NCBI RefSeq assembly: GCF_001483755.1
Contig: NZ_LQBK01000042.1
Coordinates: 30,430-94,429 of the forward strand
Length of the DNA stretch: 64,000 nt
Source: Kocuria rosea subsp. polaris
Lineage (GTDB): Bacteria > Actinomycetota > Actinomycetes > Actinomycetales > Micrococcaceae
Direction: 5' to 3'
The translations under genes and the position numbers were made by a program. Below the pieces are notes generated by a model. It did not search any database. It saw nothing but the letters and a program-made list of their open reading frames with translations, and had not been told where the DNA came from. Below are positions 18,728 through 28,091 of the stretch, in pieces. Position 1 is the stretch's first letter, and every line of letters starts with the position of its first letter.

Positions 18728-21133
18728 ATGAGCACTGTCCCGTTCCCCGCCGCCACCATCACCGGCTACCCCCGGATCGGCCGCCGCCGCGAGCTGAAGA
18801 AGGCCCTCGAGGCCTACTGGGCCGGGCGCTCGACCCGCGAGGAGCTCGAGTCGGCGGCCGCCGAGCTGCAGCTGGCGACCCACCGTCGGCTCGTGGAGCT
18901 GGGCCTCGGCGCCCAGGACTCGTCCCTGCCCGCGGCCTTCCCCCTCTACGACCAGGTGCTGGACACCACCGTGGCCCTCGGGGCGGTCCCGTCCCGCTTC
19001 GCCGACCTCGCCGACCCCGAGGGCCGGCTCGACCTCGACGCGAGCTTCGTGCTCGCCCGCGGGGACGCCGGCCGCGCCCCGCTCGAGCTCACCAAGTGGT
19101 TCGACACCAACTACCACTACCTCGTGCCGGAGATCGGCCCGGGCACCCCGTTCCGCGCCGACGCCGACCGGCTGGTGGCGGACGTCCGCCGCGCCGCGGC
19201 GCACGGCTTCACCGTCCGGCCGGTCCTCGTGGGCCCCGTGTCCTTCCTCCTCCTCGCCAAGGCCGACGACGACGCCCCCGCGGGCTTCGACCCGCTGCAG
19301 CGGCTCCCCGAGCTGCTCCCGGTGTACGCGGAGCTGCTGGGCGAGCTGGCCGCGGCCGGCGCGGACTGGGTGCAGCTGGAGGAGCCGGCGCTCGTGGCGG
19401 ACCAGCACGTCCCGGCGGAGCAGCTCGCCGCGTCCGTGTGGGACGCCTACACGGCCCTGTCCACCGTGCCCCGGCGCCCGCAGCTGTTCGTCACCACCTC
19501 CTACGGCTCGCCCGGGCCGCTGCTGCACCCCCTGGCCTGCTCCGGCGTGGAGGCCCTGCACCTCGACCTCGTCGAGGGCGCGGCGCCCTCTCCCGAGGAG
19601 CTGGAGCTCTTCCGGGACGAGGACTCCGCCGTGCTCGTGGCCGGAGCCGTCGACGGGCACAACGTGTGGCGGACCGACCTGGCCGGCCGGCTCGACCAGC
19701 TCGCGGAGCTGGCCGCCGGCGGCGTCCTGGTGTCCGTGGCCTCCTCCACGTCCCTGTTCCACGTCCCGCACGACGTGGCCGAGGAGACCGGGCTGGACCC
19801 GCTGCTGCGGAGCTGGCTCGCCTTCGCCGACCAGAAGGTCGGCGAGATCGTCACCCTGGCCCGCGGTCTCGCCGCCGGGACGGAGGCGGTCGCGGAGGAG
19901 CTGGCCGAGGCGGCCGAGGCCCGGCGCACCCGGGAGACCGCCGCGGGGGTCCGGGACACGGCCGTGCGGGAGCGCGCCGGGGCGCTGACCGCCGCCGACA
20001 TCGGACGCGCGCCCGCGGAGGTCCGCCGGGCCGCGCAGGAGGGGCGGTCCTTCACGGCGTCCGGACCCCTCCCCCCGCTGCCCACCACCACGATCGGCTC
20101 CTTCCCGCAGACGCCCGAGGTCCGCGCCGCCCGCGCCCAGCACCGGGCCGGGACCCTCACGGACGACCGGTACGACGCCTTCCTGCGCGAGGAGATCGAG
20201 CGGGTCGTGCGGCTGCAGGAGGAGCTGGGCCTGGACGTGCTGGTGCACGGCGAGGCCGAGCGCAACGACATGGTCCAGTACTTCGCCGAGCACCTCGACG
20301 GCTTCGCGACCACCGTGCACGGCTGGGTGCAGTCCTACGGCTCCCGCTGCACCCGTCCCTCGATCCTGTGGGGCGACGTCAGCCGGGAGGGCGAGGGCCT
20401 GCGCGGCGAGGCGTTCACGGTCCCGTGGATCAGCCACGCCCAGTCCCTCACCGACAGGCCGGTCAAGGGCATGCTGACGGGCCCGGTCACGATCCTCGCG
20501 TGGTCCTTCGTGCGCGACGACCAGCCGCTCGCGGAGACCGCGAACCAGGTGGCCCTCGCGCTGCGGGACGAGGTCGCGGACCTCGAGGCCGCCGGGATCG
20601 GGATCATCCAGGTCGACGAGCCGGCGCTGCGGGAGCTGCTGCCGCTGCGCCGCGCGGACCAGCCCGCCTACCTGGGCTGGTCGGTGGACGCGTTCCGCCT
20701 GGCCACCTCGGGGGTGCGGGACGCGACCCAGATCCACACCCACCTGTGCTACTCGGAGTTCGGCGAGGTGGTCGGGGCGATCGACGGCCTGGACGCCGAC
20801 GTCACGAGCATCGAGGCGGCCCGGTCCCGGATGGAGGTGCTGACCGACCTCGAGGCCGCCGGCTTCTCCCGGGGCATCGGCCCGGGCGTGTGGGACATCC
20901 ACTCCCCGCGCGTGCCCGCCCAGGAGGAGATCGAGCAGCTGCTCGAGCGGGCCCTCGAGCACGTCCCGGCGCGGACCCTGTGGGTCAACCCGGACTGCGG
21001 CCTGAAGACCCGCGGCTACGCGGAGACCAGGGCGTCGCTGGAGCACCTCGTGGCGGCGGCCCGGACCGCGCGCGAGCGCGTGGCGCAGCCGGCCGGCCTG
21101 CCGCTGATCGTCCAGCACGGCGAGCGCGGCTGA
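18728..21133 (+). CDS. metE: Cobalamin-independent methionine synthase (801 aa)
   Basis: Transfers the methyl group from 5-methyltetrahydropteroyltri-L-glutamate to homocysteine. Two homologous barrels are present: the N-terminal one begins ITGYPRIGRRRELK and the catalytic C-terminal one begins LPTTTIGSFPQT. The zinc ligands are His672 and Cys674 (HTHLCYS) and Cys757 (NPDCGLKTR). Somewhat longer than the E. coli enzyme. GGAG precedes the ATG. Supplied with substrate by the adjacent metF product. Confidence 0.97.
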   Translation: MSTVPFPAATITGYPRIGRRRELKKALEAYWAGRSTREELESAAAELQLATHRRLVELGLGAQDSSLPAAFPLYDQVLDTTVALGAVPSRFADLADPEGRLDLDASFVLARGDAGRAPLELTKWFDTNYHYLVPEIGPGTPFRADADRLVADVRRAAAHGFTVRPVLVGPVSFLLLAKADDDAPAGFDPLQRLPELLPVYAELLGELAAAGADWVQLEEPALVADQHVPAEQLAASVWDAYTALSTVPRRPQLFVTTSYGSPGPLLHPLACSGVEALHLDLVEGAAPSPEELELFRDEDSAVLVAGAVDGHNVWRTDLAGRLDQLAELAAGGVLVSVASSTSLFHVPHDVAEETGLDPLLRSWLAFADQKVGEIVTLARGLAAGTEAVAEELAEAAEARRTRETAAGVRDTAVRERAGALTAADIGRAPAEVRRAAQEGRSFTASGPLPPLPTTTIGSFPQTPEVRAARAQHRAGTLTDDRYDAFLREEIERVVRLQEELGLDVLVHGEAERNDMVQYFAEHLDGFATTVHGWVQSYGSRCTRPSILWGDVSREGEGLRGEAFTVPWISHAQSLTDRPVKGMLTGPVTILAWSFVRDDQPLAETANQVALALRDEVADLEAAGIGIIQVDEPALRELLPLRRADQPAYLGWSVDAFRLATSGVRDATQIHTHLCYSEFGEVVGAIDGLDADVTSIEAARSRMEVLTDLEAAGFSRGIGPGVWDIHSPRVPAQEEIEQLLERALEHVPARTLWVNPDCGLKTRGYAETRASLEHLVAAARTARERVAQPAGLPLIVQHGERG

Positions 21134-21151
21134 CCCCCGGGCCCACCCGTC

Positions 21152-21209
21152 GACCCGCGGGAGCCCGCACGCCCACGATCCGCCGTGGTCGTACGGGCTC
21201 CTGCGGGTC
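21152..21209. terminator. Inverted repeat after metE
   Basis: GACCCGCGGGAGCCCGCACG (21152-21171) pairs with 21190-21209 at 18 of 20 positions, with a loop of 18 nt. It lies 19 bp after the metE stop and serves the convergent ABC operon as well. Confidence 0.65.
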
Positions 21210-21237
21210 ACGGGTCGGCACCCCGTCGGGCGCGGGC

Positions 21238-22119
21238 TCAGCGCAGGCGGCCGTCGCGCATGGTCACGCACCGGTCGGCGAGCGGGACGAGCTCGGTGTC
21301 GTGGGTGACCACGACCGTGGCCGTGCCGAACCGCCGGGTGGCGTCCACGATCAGGCCGAGGACCTCGCGGGCCCGGTGGTGGTCCAGGGCCGCGGTCGGC
21401 TCGTCCACCAGCAGCACCTGCGGCGAGCCCATCAGGGCCCGCGCGATGTTCACCCGCTGCCGCTGCCCCCCGGAGAGCTGGTGCGGGCGCCGGGCGGCCG
21501 CCGCGCCCAGGCCGACGAGCTCGAGCAGCCCGCCCGCCCGCTCCCGGGCCGCCTCGAGGTCCCTGCCCCGGGCTCCCCGCACGTGGGCGGTGAGCACGAG
21601 CTGCTCCAGGGCCGTCAGGGACGGCAGCAGATTGGGCTGCTGGAAGACCATCCCGATCCGGGTCCGGCGCAGTCGCGCGAGCTCGCGCTCGGGCAGGCCG
21701 GTGATCTCCCGGCCGGCGAGGAGCACCGCCCCGGCGCTGGGCCGGACCAGGGTGGCGGCCACGGCCAGCAGGGACGACTTGCCGGACCCCGAGGGGCCCA
21801 CCAGGGCGGTGACCGTGCCGGCCTCCGCGGCGAGGTCCACGGCGTCCAGTGCCCGGACGGTGCGGGGGCGGCCGTTCCCGTCCGTCCCGTCGGGATAGGC
21901 GAGGGTGACGTCCTCCAGCCGGAGCACGGCCCCGGAGGACGTCGCCGCGGCGTTCGTCGCGGGTGCTGCCGCGGAGGCCACGGCGGATGTCACGCCGGAT
22001 CTCGCCGCGGATGTCACGGTGGAAGTCACGGCGGATGTCACGGCGGAGGTGACCGGCGACGTTGCCGGGGCCGGGGTGGTGCGGAACGGCGTGGTCCTGC
22101 GGGAGTGGTCAGCGCGCAT
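21238..22119 (-). CDS. ABC transporter ATP-binding protein, MacB/LolD type, with repetitive N-terminus (293 aa)
   Basis: The nucleotide-binding domain starts at about residue 65. Walker A GPSGSGKS is at 108-115, the Q-loop in VFQQPNLLPSL, signature LSGGQRQR, Walker B VLLVDEP and H-loop VVTHD. The first 60 residues are a low-complexity Val-Thr-Ser-Ala repeat encoded by 12-bp DNA repeats, not part of the family. The ATG at 22119 is two bases past the permease stop, so the genes are coupled. The pair forms a FtsX-like exporter or extractor system; substrate unknown. Confidence 0.88.
   Translation of the reverse strand: MRADHSRRTTPFRTTPAPATSPVTSAVTSAVTSTVTSAARSGVTSAVASAAAPATNAAATSSGAVLRLEDVTLAYPDGTDGNGRPRTVRALDAVDLAAEAGTVTALVGPSGSGKSSLLAVAATLVRPSAGAVLLAGREITGLPERELARLRRTRIGMVFQQPNLLPSLTALEQLVLTAHVRGARGRDLEAARERAGGLLELVGLGAAAARRPHQLSGGQRQRVNIARALMGSPQVLLVDEPTAALDHHRAREVLGLIVDATRRFGTATVVVTHDTELVPLADRCVTMRDGRLR
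21971..22066. repeat. Eight degenerate 12-bp tandem repeats (GCGGATGTCACG) inside the ABC ATPase gene
   Basis: Units at 21983, 22007 and 22031 are identical; those at 21971, 21995, 22019, 22043 and 22055 differ at a few positions. On the coding strand they give Val-Thr-Ser-Ala-type tetrapeptides upstream of the nucleotide-binding domain. The 12-bp period keeps the reading frame, so copy number could vary between strains. Confidence 0.85.
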
Positions 22120-22121
22120 GG

Positions 22122-23228
22122 TCAGTTGCCTCCGAGGGCGAGCAGGGGATCGACGGACGAGACGCGGCGGGTGGCGAGCAGGGCCCCGGCCGTGCCCAGG
22201 ACGAACACGCCCAGGACCGGGACCAGGACAGTGGCGGGAGTCAGCGCGAACGGGACCGCGGTCCCGGCGGCGAGTCCGCCGGCCAGTCCCCCGAGGCCGC
22301 CGGCGAGGACGCCCAGCAGGAGGACCGCGGCGGCCTGGGCCAGGGCGTCCCGCAGCACGTAGCCGCGCGAGGAGCCCAGCGCCCGCAGGACGGCGATGTC
22401 GCGGGTGCGCTGGATCGTCCAGACGGTCAGGAACGACACCACGACCAGGGCGGAGATCCCGTAGAGGAAGGCCTGCATCATCAGCAGCGAGCCCCGCTCC
22501 GAGCGATAGGCCGGCAGGGCCGCCAGGGCGCCGCGGGCGTCGGTGGACACGGTGCCGGCGGCCTCGTCGGCCGCCGCCACGGCCCCCTCGGGGAGTCCGG
22601 CGCCGGCGGGCACGGCCAGGGCGGTGGCCCCGGCCCCCTCGCCGAGGTGGGCGATCCCGGGGAAGTCGGTCATCGACGTCCACACCACGGGCACGTGGCT
22701 GTAGTGCTCGTCCGCGGCGATGCCGGCGACGGTCAGCTCCGTCGAGGACAGCCGGACGACGTCCCCCACGGACAGCCCCAGGTCCCCGGCCACGGTCTCG
22801 CTGAGCACGGCGCGCCCGGGAGCCGGGCGCGCCGATCCCGCGAGGGTCCCGAGCGCGGGGACCAGTGCCGTGTCCTCCTCCAGTCCGACGACGGCGACAC
22901 CGGCCGCCCCGCCGCCGGCGGTCCCGGCCCGGCTCTGCGCCACGCCGAGACGCTCGACGACCGCGGCCCCGGCGGCGTCCTCCCAGATCCGCAGCTGCTC
23001 CTCCGTGATCCCGGACTCCGGGAAGGACGGCTGCCCCGATCCGTCCGCCGGGGCGCCGAACACGATGCGGCCGGCGTCGAGACGGTCCAGGGCGGACGTG
23101 CTCTGGCGGCCCAGGCCGTCGGTCAGCCCGGTGAGCAGGACGAGCAGGAGGGTGATGAGGGCGACGACCCCGCCGACGAGGGCGAACCGCCCTCGGGCGA
23201 AGACGAGGTCCCTGGCGGACAGGTACAT
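22122..23228 (-). CDS. ABC transporter permease, FtsX/MacB type (368 aa)
   Basis: One N-terminal TM helix (about 17-37), a large extracytoplasmic domain (about 40-255) and three C-terminal helices with TIQRTRDIAVLRALGSSRGYVLRDAL, the FtsX-domain coupling motif. AGGAG precedes the ATG. Together with the downstream ATPase it makes a complete homodimeric exporter. The divergent two-component system 257 bp away may control it, a frequent arrangement in actinobacteria. Confidence 0.87.
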   Translation of the reverse strand: MYLSARDLVFARGRFALVGGVVALITLLLVLLTGLTDGLGRQSTSALDRLDAGRIVFGAPADGSGQPSFPESGITEEQLRIWEDAAGAAVVERLGVAQSRAGTAGGGAAGVAVVGLEEDTALVPALGTLAGSARPAPGRAVLSETVAGDLGLSVGDVVRLSSTELTVAGIAADEHYSHVPVVWTSMTDFPGIAHLGEGAGATALAVPAGAGLPEGAVAAADEAAGTVSTDARGALAALPAYRSERGSLLMMQAFLYGISALVVVSFLTVWTIQRTRDIAVLRALGSSRGYVLRDALAQAAAVLLLGVLAGGLGGLAGGLAAGTAVPFALTPATVLVPVLGVFVLGTAGALLATRRVSSVDPLLALGGN

Positions 23229-23484
23229 GGGATGGCTCCTGGGGTGTGGTGGCGGTAGCTGTTCTTCCGTCCTCCAGCCTGGCGGGGGCGGGCCGCCCGC
23301 GGATCGGCCGCCCGGTCGGTCCTGCGGCGCCGTCGGACGGACCCGCCGATCCATCGAACGGTTGATCCGGGGGCGCCGCCGCGCGCATAGCATGGCCAGG
23401 TCTGCTGCGGACGCCCGTGCCGCCGTGGAGCCGGGCGGTGCCGGCCGCGTCCGGGCGGACCGCGACCGTGCGAGAGGAGATCCG

Positions 23485-24798
23485 GTGGACGACGCCTCGA
23501 CGCCCGCCGTGCTGCGCGCCCTGCGGGTCACGCTGCACGTGGGCTTCGCGGGCCTGCTGGCGCCGGCCCTGCTGCGCGTCGTCCTCGGGGCGCACACCGC
23601 GCACCCGGCTCCCGGCGACGTGCTGCCGGTGCTGTGCCTGGGTCTCGCCCTGGCCGGGGTCTACCTGGCCGGAACGCTGTGGGAGAGCCGCTTCGCCCGA
23701 GGACGGACGAGCAGGGACCCACGGCCGCTGGCCCGGCCCTGGCTGGGCCTGGTCACCGTGCTGTGGAGCCTCCTGACCCCGTACAGCCCGGACTTCTCCT
23801 GGGTGGTCTTCCCGCTCTTCTTCGTGTACCTGGTCCTGCTGCCCCGCACCGCGGCCCTGGTCAGCATCGCCGTGCTGACCACGGTGGTGGTCCTGGCCCA
23901 GCACCTCCACGCGGACCCCGGCGGCTTCACCCCGGCCATGGTGGCGGGACCGGCGATCGGGGCGGTGTCCGCCGTCGTCGTGGGGCACGCCTACCGGGCG
24001 CTGTACCGCGACGCGGAGCACCACCGGCGCACCGTCCGGGAGCTGGAGGCCGCCCGCGCGGAGCTCGCCCGCCAGGAGCGCGAGGCCGGCCGGGCCGGGG
24101 AGCGCGAGCGGCTGGCCCGGGAGATCCACGACACCCTCGCCCAGGGCCTGTCCTCGATCGTGCTGATGTCCCGGGCCGCGCAGCACTCCCTGGAGCGGCA
24201 GGACGCGCCGCTCGCCCAGGAGCGCCTCGGCGTCATCGAGGCCACCGCCGCGGAGAACCTGGCCGAGGCCCGCCGCTTCGTGCGCGACCTCGGCGCCCCG
24301 GCGCTGGACGCCGACCTGCCCGCCGCCCTGCAGGAGCTGTGCACGCACACCGCCGAGCGCGCCCGGGCCGCCGGCCAGGACCTGCAGTGCAGGTTCCGCC
24401 GCGAGGGACCGCTCCCCGCGGTGCCGCAGGCCCACCGGACGGTGCTGCTGCGCGCGGCGCAGTCCTCGCTGGCCAACGTGGTGGCCCACGCCCGGGCCCG
24501 GACCGCCGTGGTCACCCTCGCCGGTTGGGCGGACGCCGTCTCGCTGGACGTCTTCGACGACGGCGACGGGTTCTCCCCCGCGTCGCTCCCGCCCGCCGGC
24601 GAGGACCACGGCTTCGGCCTGGCCCAGCTGCGGGCCCGTGTCCAGGAGCTGGGGGGAACGCTGAGCGTGGAGTCCGGTCCCGGCGCCGGGACCGTGGTGG
24701 GGGTCCGCCTGCCCCTGGCCCCGACCTCCGCGCCGGGCCTCGGCCCCGCCGCGGATCCGGGAGCCGGCGGGGCCCGGACCCTCCGGGCGGCACCGTGA
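23485..24798 (+). CDS. Sensor histidine kinase, NarL/DegS type (437 aa)
   Basis: The N-terminal membrane region has about five helices (residues 15-170), followed by a coiled-coil linker. The HisKA_3 box EIHDTLAQG carries phospho-acceptor His215. The ATPase domain shows DDGDGF and GFGLAQLRARV. GTG start with GAGAGGAGA upstream. Its stop overlaps the response regulator start by GTGA. Signal unknown; the membrane sensor with little external loop suggests envelope stress sensing. Confidence 0.9.
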   Translation: MDDASTPAVLRALRVTLHVGFAGLLAPALLRVVLGAHTAHPAPGDVLPVLCLGLALAGVYLAGTLWESRFARGRTSRDPRPLARPWLGLVTVLWSLLTPYSPDFSWVVFPLFFVYLVLLPRTAALVSIAVLTTVVVLAQHLHADPGGFTPAMVAGPAIGAVSAVVVGHAYRALYRDAEHHRRTVRELEAARAELARQEREAGRAGERERLAREIHDTLAQGLSSIVLMSRAAQHSLERQDAPLAQERLGVIEATAAENLAEARRFVRDLGAPALDADLPAALQELCTHTAERARAAGQDLQCRFRREGPLPAVPQAHRTVLLRAAQSSLANVVAHARARTAVVTLAGWADAVSLDVFDDGDGFSPASLPPAGEDHGFGLAQLRARVQELGGTLSVESGPGAGTVVGVRLPLAPTSAPGLGPAADPGAGGARTLRAAP

Positions 24799-25427
24799 AC
24801 GCCCCGCCCCTCCGCGTGCTGCTGGTCGACGACCACCCCGTGGTGCGCGCCGGCCTCCGGGCCCTGCTGGAGGGCGCCGGCGGCATCACCGTGGCGGCCG
24901 AGGCCGGCGACGGGCAGGAGGCGCTGCGGGCGCTCGCCGAGGCGGACCCGGTGGTGGACGTGGTCGTCATGGACCTGCAGATGGGGCCCGGCATGGACGG
25001 GATCGAGGCCACCCGGCGGATCACGGCGCGCAACGGGCCCCCGGTGCTGGTCCTGACCACCTACGACACGCAGGCGGACATCCTGGCGGCCATGGCCGCC
25101 GGCGCCACCGGCTACCTGCTCAAGGACGCGCCGTCGGACACCGTCCGGCAGGCGGTGCAGGCCGCCGCCGCCGGCCGGCCCGTGCTCTCCCCGGCCGTGA
25201 CCGCGCACCTGGTGCAGCGGGTCGCCGCACCGGCCACCGCCCTGACCGCCCGGGAGATCGAGATCCTGCAGCGCCTGGCCACCGGCGCCACCAACCGGCA
25301 GCTCGCCCGGGCGCTGTTCATCTCCGAGGCCACGGTCAAGACCCACCTGGTGCACATCTACGCCAAGCTCGGCGTCGACAACCGCACCCAGGCGGTCGAC
25401 CGGGCCCGGACCGAGCACCTCATCTGA
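24795..25427 (+). CDS. LuxR/NarL family response regulator (210 aa)
   Basis: The receiver domain has the acidic pair Asp12-Asp13, phospho-acceptor Asp60 (VVMDLQM), Thr88 and Lys110 (YLLKDA). The C-terminal LuxR helix-turn-helix is LTAREIEILQRLATGATNRQLARALFISEATVKTHL. Coupled with the upstream kinase by overlap. The probable target is the divergent ABC exporter. Confidence 0.93.
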   Translation: MNAPPLRVLLVDDHPVVRAGLRALLEGAGGITVAAEAGDGQEALRALAEADPVVDVVVMDLQMGPGMDGIEATRRITARNGPPVLVLTTYDTQADILAAMAAGATGYLLKDAPSDTVRQAVQAAAAGRPVLSPAVTAHLVQRVAAPATALTAREIEILQRLATGATNRQLARALFISEATVKTHLVHIYAKLGVDNRTQAVDRARTEHLI

Positions 25428-25513
25428 CGGGTGGGCGGCCCGAGCGCGCCGGGCGACCCGCCCGAGCACGGGAGCCGGCGGCCGTGCGTCCCCACGGGTC
25501 AGCGGGTGCCGGG

Positions 25514-27466
25514 TCAGCGGGTGGCGGGCCCGCCGGCCGGTGCGGCGGTGGCGCGGTCCGGCCCCGTGCGGGCGGCCAGCAGCGCGAACGGGCCACCGGC
25601 CCCGCGCAGCTCCCGCGGGGCGCCCCGCTCGACGACGCGGCCTCCGGCGAGGACCACCACCTGGTCGGCGTTCTCGACCGTGGAGAGCCGGTGGGCGATG
25701 GTCAGGGTGGTGCGGTCCGCGGCGAGCCGGTCGAGGGCCTCCTGGACCTGCGCCTCGGTGGTGTTGTCCAGGGCGCTGGTGGCCTCGTCGAGGACCAGCA
25801 CGGGCGGATTGCGCAGCACGGTCCGCGCGATGGCCAGGCGCTGCTGCTCCCCGCCGGAGAAGCGGTGCCCCCGGGCGCCGACCAGGGTGTCCAGCCCGTC
25901 CGGCAGCCCGGCGACGGTGTCGGCGATGCGCGCGGCGCCCAGGGCGCGCCACAGCTCCGCCTCGGAGGCGTCCGGGTCGGCGAGCAGCAGGTTCTCGCGC
26001 ACCGTGGCGTGGACCAGGTAGGTCTCCTGGGAGACGACGCCCACGATCCGCGCGAGGTCCGCCGGGTCGAGCTCGCGCACGTCGACCCCGTCGATGCTCA
26101 CCCGTCCTTCGGTGACGTCGTTGAGCCGCGGCAGCAGGGAGCCGAGGGTGCTCTTGCCCGAGCCGGTGGGACCGACGACCGCCGTGGTGGTGCCCGCCGG
26201 CAGCACCAGGTCGATGCCGTGCAGGACGTCGGGCCCGTCGTCGTAGGCGTGGCGCACGCCCTCGAACCGGACCTCGCCGCGCACGCCGGCCGGATCCAGC
26301 CGGACGGGGGCGGCGGGCGGGACGATCTGCGGCTCCAGGTCGAGGTACTCGAAGATCCGGCTGAAGAAGGCCAGCGCGGTCACCCACTGCACGCCGATGT
26401 TCAGCAGGCCCATCACGGGCCGGAAGACGGCGCCCTGCAGCGCGGTGAACGCCACCACGGTGCCGATGGTCATCCCGCCGCCGGTGGCCGGGAACCCGGC
26501 GGCCAGGTAGATCACGGCGGGGATGGCGGCGAAGACGATCTGCATGGTGGCCATCCGCCAGCGCCCGGCCAGCTGGCTGCGCAGCTCCAGGCCCACGAGC
26601 CGGTCGGAGCGCTCGGTGAAGCGGTCCGCGTCCCGCCCGGTGGTGCCCAGGGTCTTGGCGAGCCGGACCCCGGAGACGGACAGGCCCTCCTCGACCTGGG
26701 TGTGCAGCGCGGCGAGCTCGCGCTGCCGCTCGTCGGTGACGTCCCGGCGGATCAGCGCCACGCGGCGGGACAGCCAGATCGCCGGCGGCAGCACCAGCAG
26801 GGAGATGAGGCTCATCGCCGGGGACAGCACCACCATGGCCACGGCCGTCGCCACGGCGGTCGTGAGGTTGGAGGCCACCCCCGTGGCGGAGCTGGTGACC
26901 ACGGACTGCATCCCGGCGATGTCGTGCGTGAGCCGCGACTGCACCTCCCCGCCCCGGGTCCGGGTGAAGAACCCCAGGGACTGGGCCTGCAGGTGGGTGA
27001 AGAGCTGCACGCGCAGTGCGTGCATGACCCGCTGCCCCATCGCGGTGGCCAGCCAGGTCTGGACCACGCCGATCACGGAGGTCACCGCCGCGACCCCCAC
27101 CATCGAGGCCGTCAGCGCCAGCAGCAGCCGGGTGTCGCCGTGCGGCAGGGCGTCGTCGATGACGCCCCGGACCAGGAACGGCTGGGCGAGGTTGACGACC
27201 GAGGACGCGGTGATGAGCACGACGACGAGCGCGATCGTCCTCCGGTGCGGGGCGAACAGCGCCGCGATCCTGCGCGGGCCGACGGGGTGTCGGGCGAGCT
27301 GCTCCCGGTCCGCGGGGTCCAGGCGGGCGGGGCGCCCGCCCCCGCCGCCGGTGCCTCCGGTGATGCCGCTGCCGGCACCCGGTGGACCGGCGAGTCCTGC
27401 GGCCGGGGTGTCCCCGCCGCCGTGCGCCGGGGCGCGCACGCGCCCGGCGCGGTGGGTCAGGGTCAT
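25514..27466 (-). CDS. ABC transporter ATP-binding/permease protein, type IV exporter (650 aa)
   Basis: Half-transporter fusion. A low-complexity Gly/Pro-rich N-terminus is followed by six TM helices (about 75-360). The NBD has Walker A GPTGSGKS, signature FSGGEQQRLAIARTVL, Walker B VLVLDEATSALD and H-loop AHRLS. It is a homodimeric multidrug or lipid exporter of MsbA/BmrA type. The ATG at 27466 is preceded by GAGGAGG. It is divergent from a MarR regulator with an operator between them, so drug- or stress-induced expression is likely. Confidence 0.9.
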   Translation of the reverse strand: MTLTHRAGRVRAPAHGGGDTPAAGLAGPPGAGSGITGGTGGGGGRPARLDPADREQLARHPVGPRRIAALFAPHRRTIALVVVLITASSVVNLAQPFLVRGVIDDALPHGDTRLLLALTASMVGVAAVTSVIGVVQTWLATAMGQRVMHALRVQLFTHLQAQSLGFFTRTRGGEVQSRLTHDIAGMQSVVTSSATGVASNLTTAVATAVAMVVLSPAMSLISLLVLPPAIWLSRRVALIRRDVTDERQRELAALHTQVEEGLSVSGVRLAKTLGTTGRDADRFTERSDRLVGLELRSQLAGRWRMATMQIVFAAIPAVIYLAAGFPATGGGMTIGTVVAFTALQGAVFRPVMGLLNIGVQWVTALAFFSRIFEYLDLEPQIVPPAAPVRLDPAGVRGEVRFEGVRHAYDDGPDVLHGIDLVLPAGTTTAVVGPTGSGKSTLGSLLPRLNDVTEGRVSIDGVDVRELDPADLARIVGVVSQETYLVHATVRENLLLADPDASEAELWRALGAARIADTVAGLPDGLDTLVGARGHRFSGGEQQRLAIARTVLRNPPVLVLDEATSALDNTTEAQVQEALDRLAADRTTLTIAHRLSTVENADQVVVLAGGRVVERGAPRELRGAGGPFALLAARTGPDRATAAPAGGPATR

Positions 27467-27492
27467 GGGGACCTCCTCGGGACGTATCAAGG

Positions 27493-27517
27493 AGGTTACC
27501 TCTCTATGAGGCAACCT
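27493..27517. promoter_or_regulatory. MarR-type operator (10-5-10 inverted repeat) in the divergent promoter
   Basis: AGGTTACCTC-TCTAT-GAGGCAACCT has arms complementary at 9 of 10 positions. It lies in the 73-bp gap between the exporter start (27466) and the MarR start (27540), where a regulator would block both promoters. The spacing is usual for a MarR dimer. Confidence 0.7.
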
Positions 27518-27539
27518 GCAATGAGGCTAGGATGGCTCC

Positions 27540-28034
27540 ATGCCGCACGACGATCCGGATCCGGCCCGCCTGGGCGACCTGCTGCACGCCGTCTTCCGCC
27601 GGCTGCGCCGCCGGTGGGCCGAGCAGCTGGCCCCCTTCGGGCTGACCCCGCACCAGTTCCGGGCGCTCGACGCCCTGGCCGGGCACGCCGGGGCGCACCG
27701 GGACGACCGGGCCGGGACCTGCCGGCACGGCGACGGGCCCGGCGCCCTGCGCGTGAAGGACCTCGCCGACGCCCTGCGCATCGCCCCGCGGTCGGCCACC
27801 GAGGTGGTGGACCTGCTCGAGGGAAAGGGGCTCGTGGAGCGGGTGCCGGACCCCTCGGACCGGCGCGCCACGCTGGTGGCCCTCACCGCGCGCGGGGCCG
27901 AGCTGCGCGGGACGGTGCGGGAGGACCGGCGCCGGGAGTCCGAGGAGTACTTCGCCCGTCTGGACCCGGCGGACCGGATCGAGCTGGAACGGCTGCTCCG
28001 CCTGCTCGCCGCGGATCCCCCGGCCACGAACTGA
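27540..28034 (+). CDS. MarR family transcriptional regulator (164 aa)
   Basis: Winged-helix dimeric repressor. The HTH is in [27 protein letters not shown] and the wing [16 protein letters not shown] is highly characteristic. An insertion of about 20 residues before the HTH ([17 protein letters not shown]) lengthens it relative to typical members and includes one Cys. Probably represses the divergent ABC exporter and itself through the inverted repeat between them. Confidence 0.92.
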   Translation: MPHDDPDPARLGDLLHAVFRRLRRRWAEQLAPFGLTPHQFRALDALAGHAGAHRDDRAGTCRHGDGPGALRVKDLADALRIAPRSATEVVDLLEGKGLVERVPDPSDRRATLVALTARGAELRGTVREDRRRESEEYFARLDPADRIELERLLRLLAADPPATN

Positions 28035-28040
28035 ACCGTG

Positions 28041-28088
28041 GACCGGGCCACGGGCTGAGCCGCGGAGCGGCCCGGTCGGGACCGGGCC
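28041..28088. terminator. Terminator region between convergent marR and ald
   Basis: GACCGGGCC (28041), GGCCCGGTC (28069) and GACCGGGCC (28080) can form alternative 9-bp stems. The element lies between two convergent stops. Confidence 0.5.
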
Positions 28089-28091
28089 GGC

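Noticed and set aside
21971-22066. Tandem repeats considered as a CRISPR array
   Set aside because: The units are contiguous 12-mers with no spacers and lie in a coding region. No cas genes are present.
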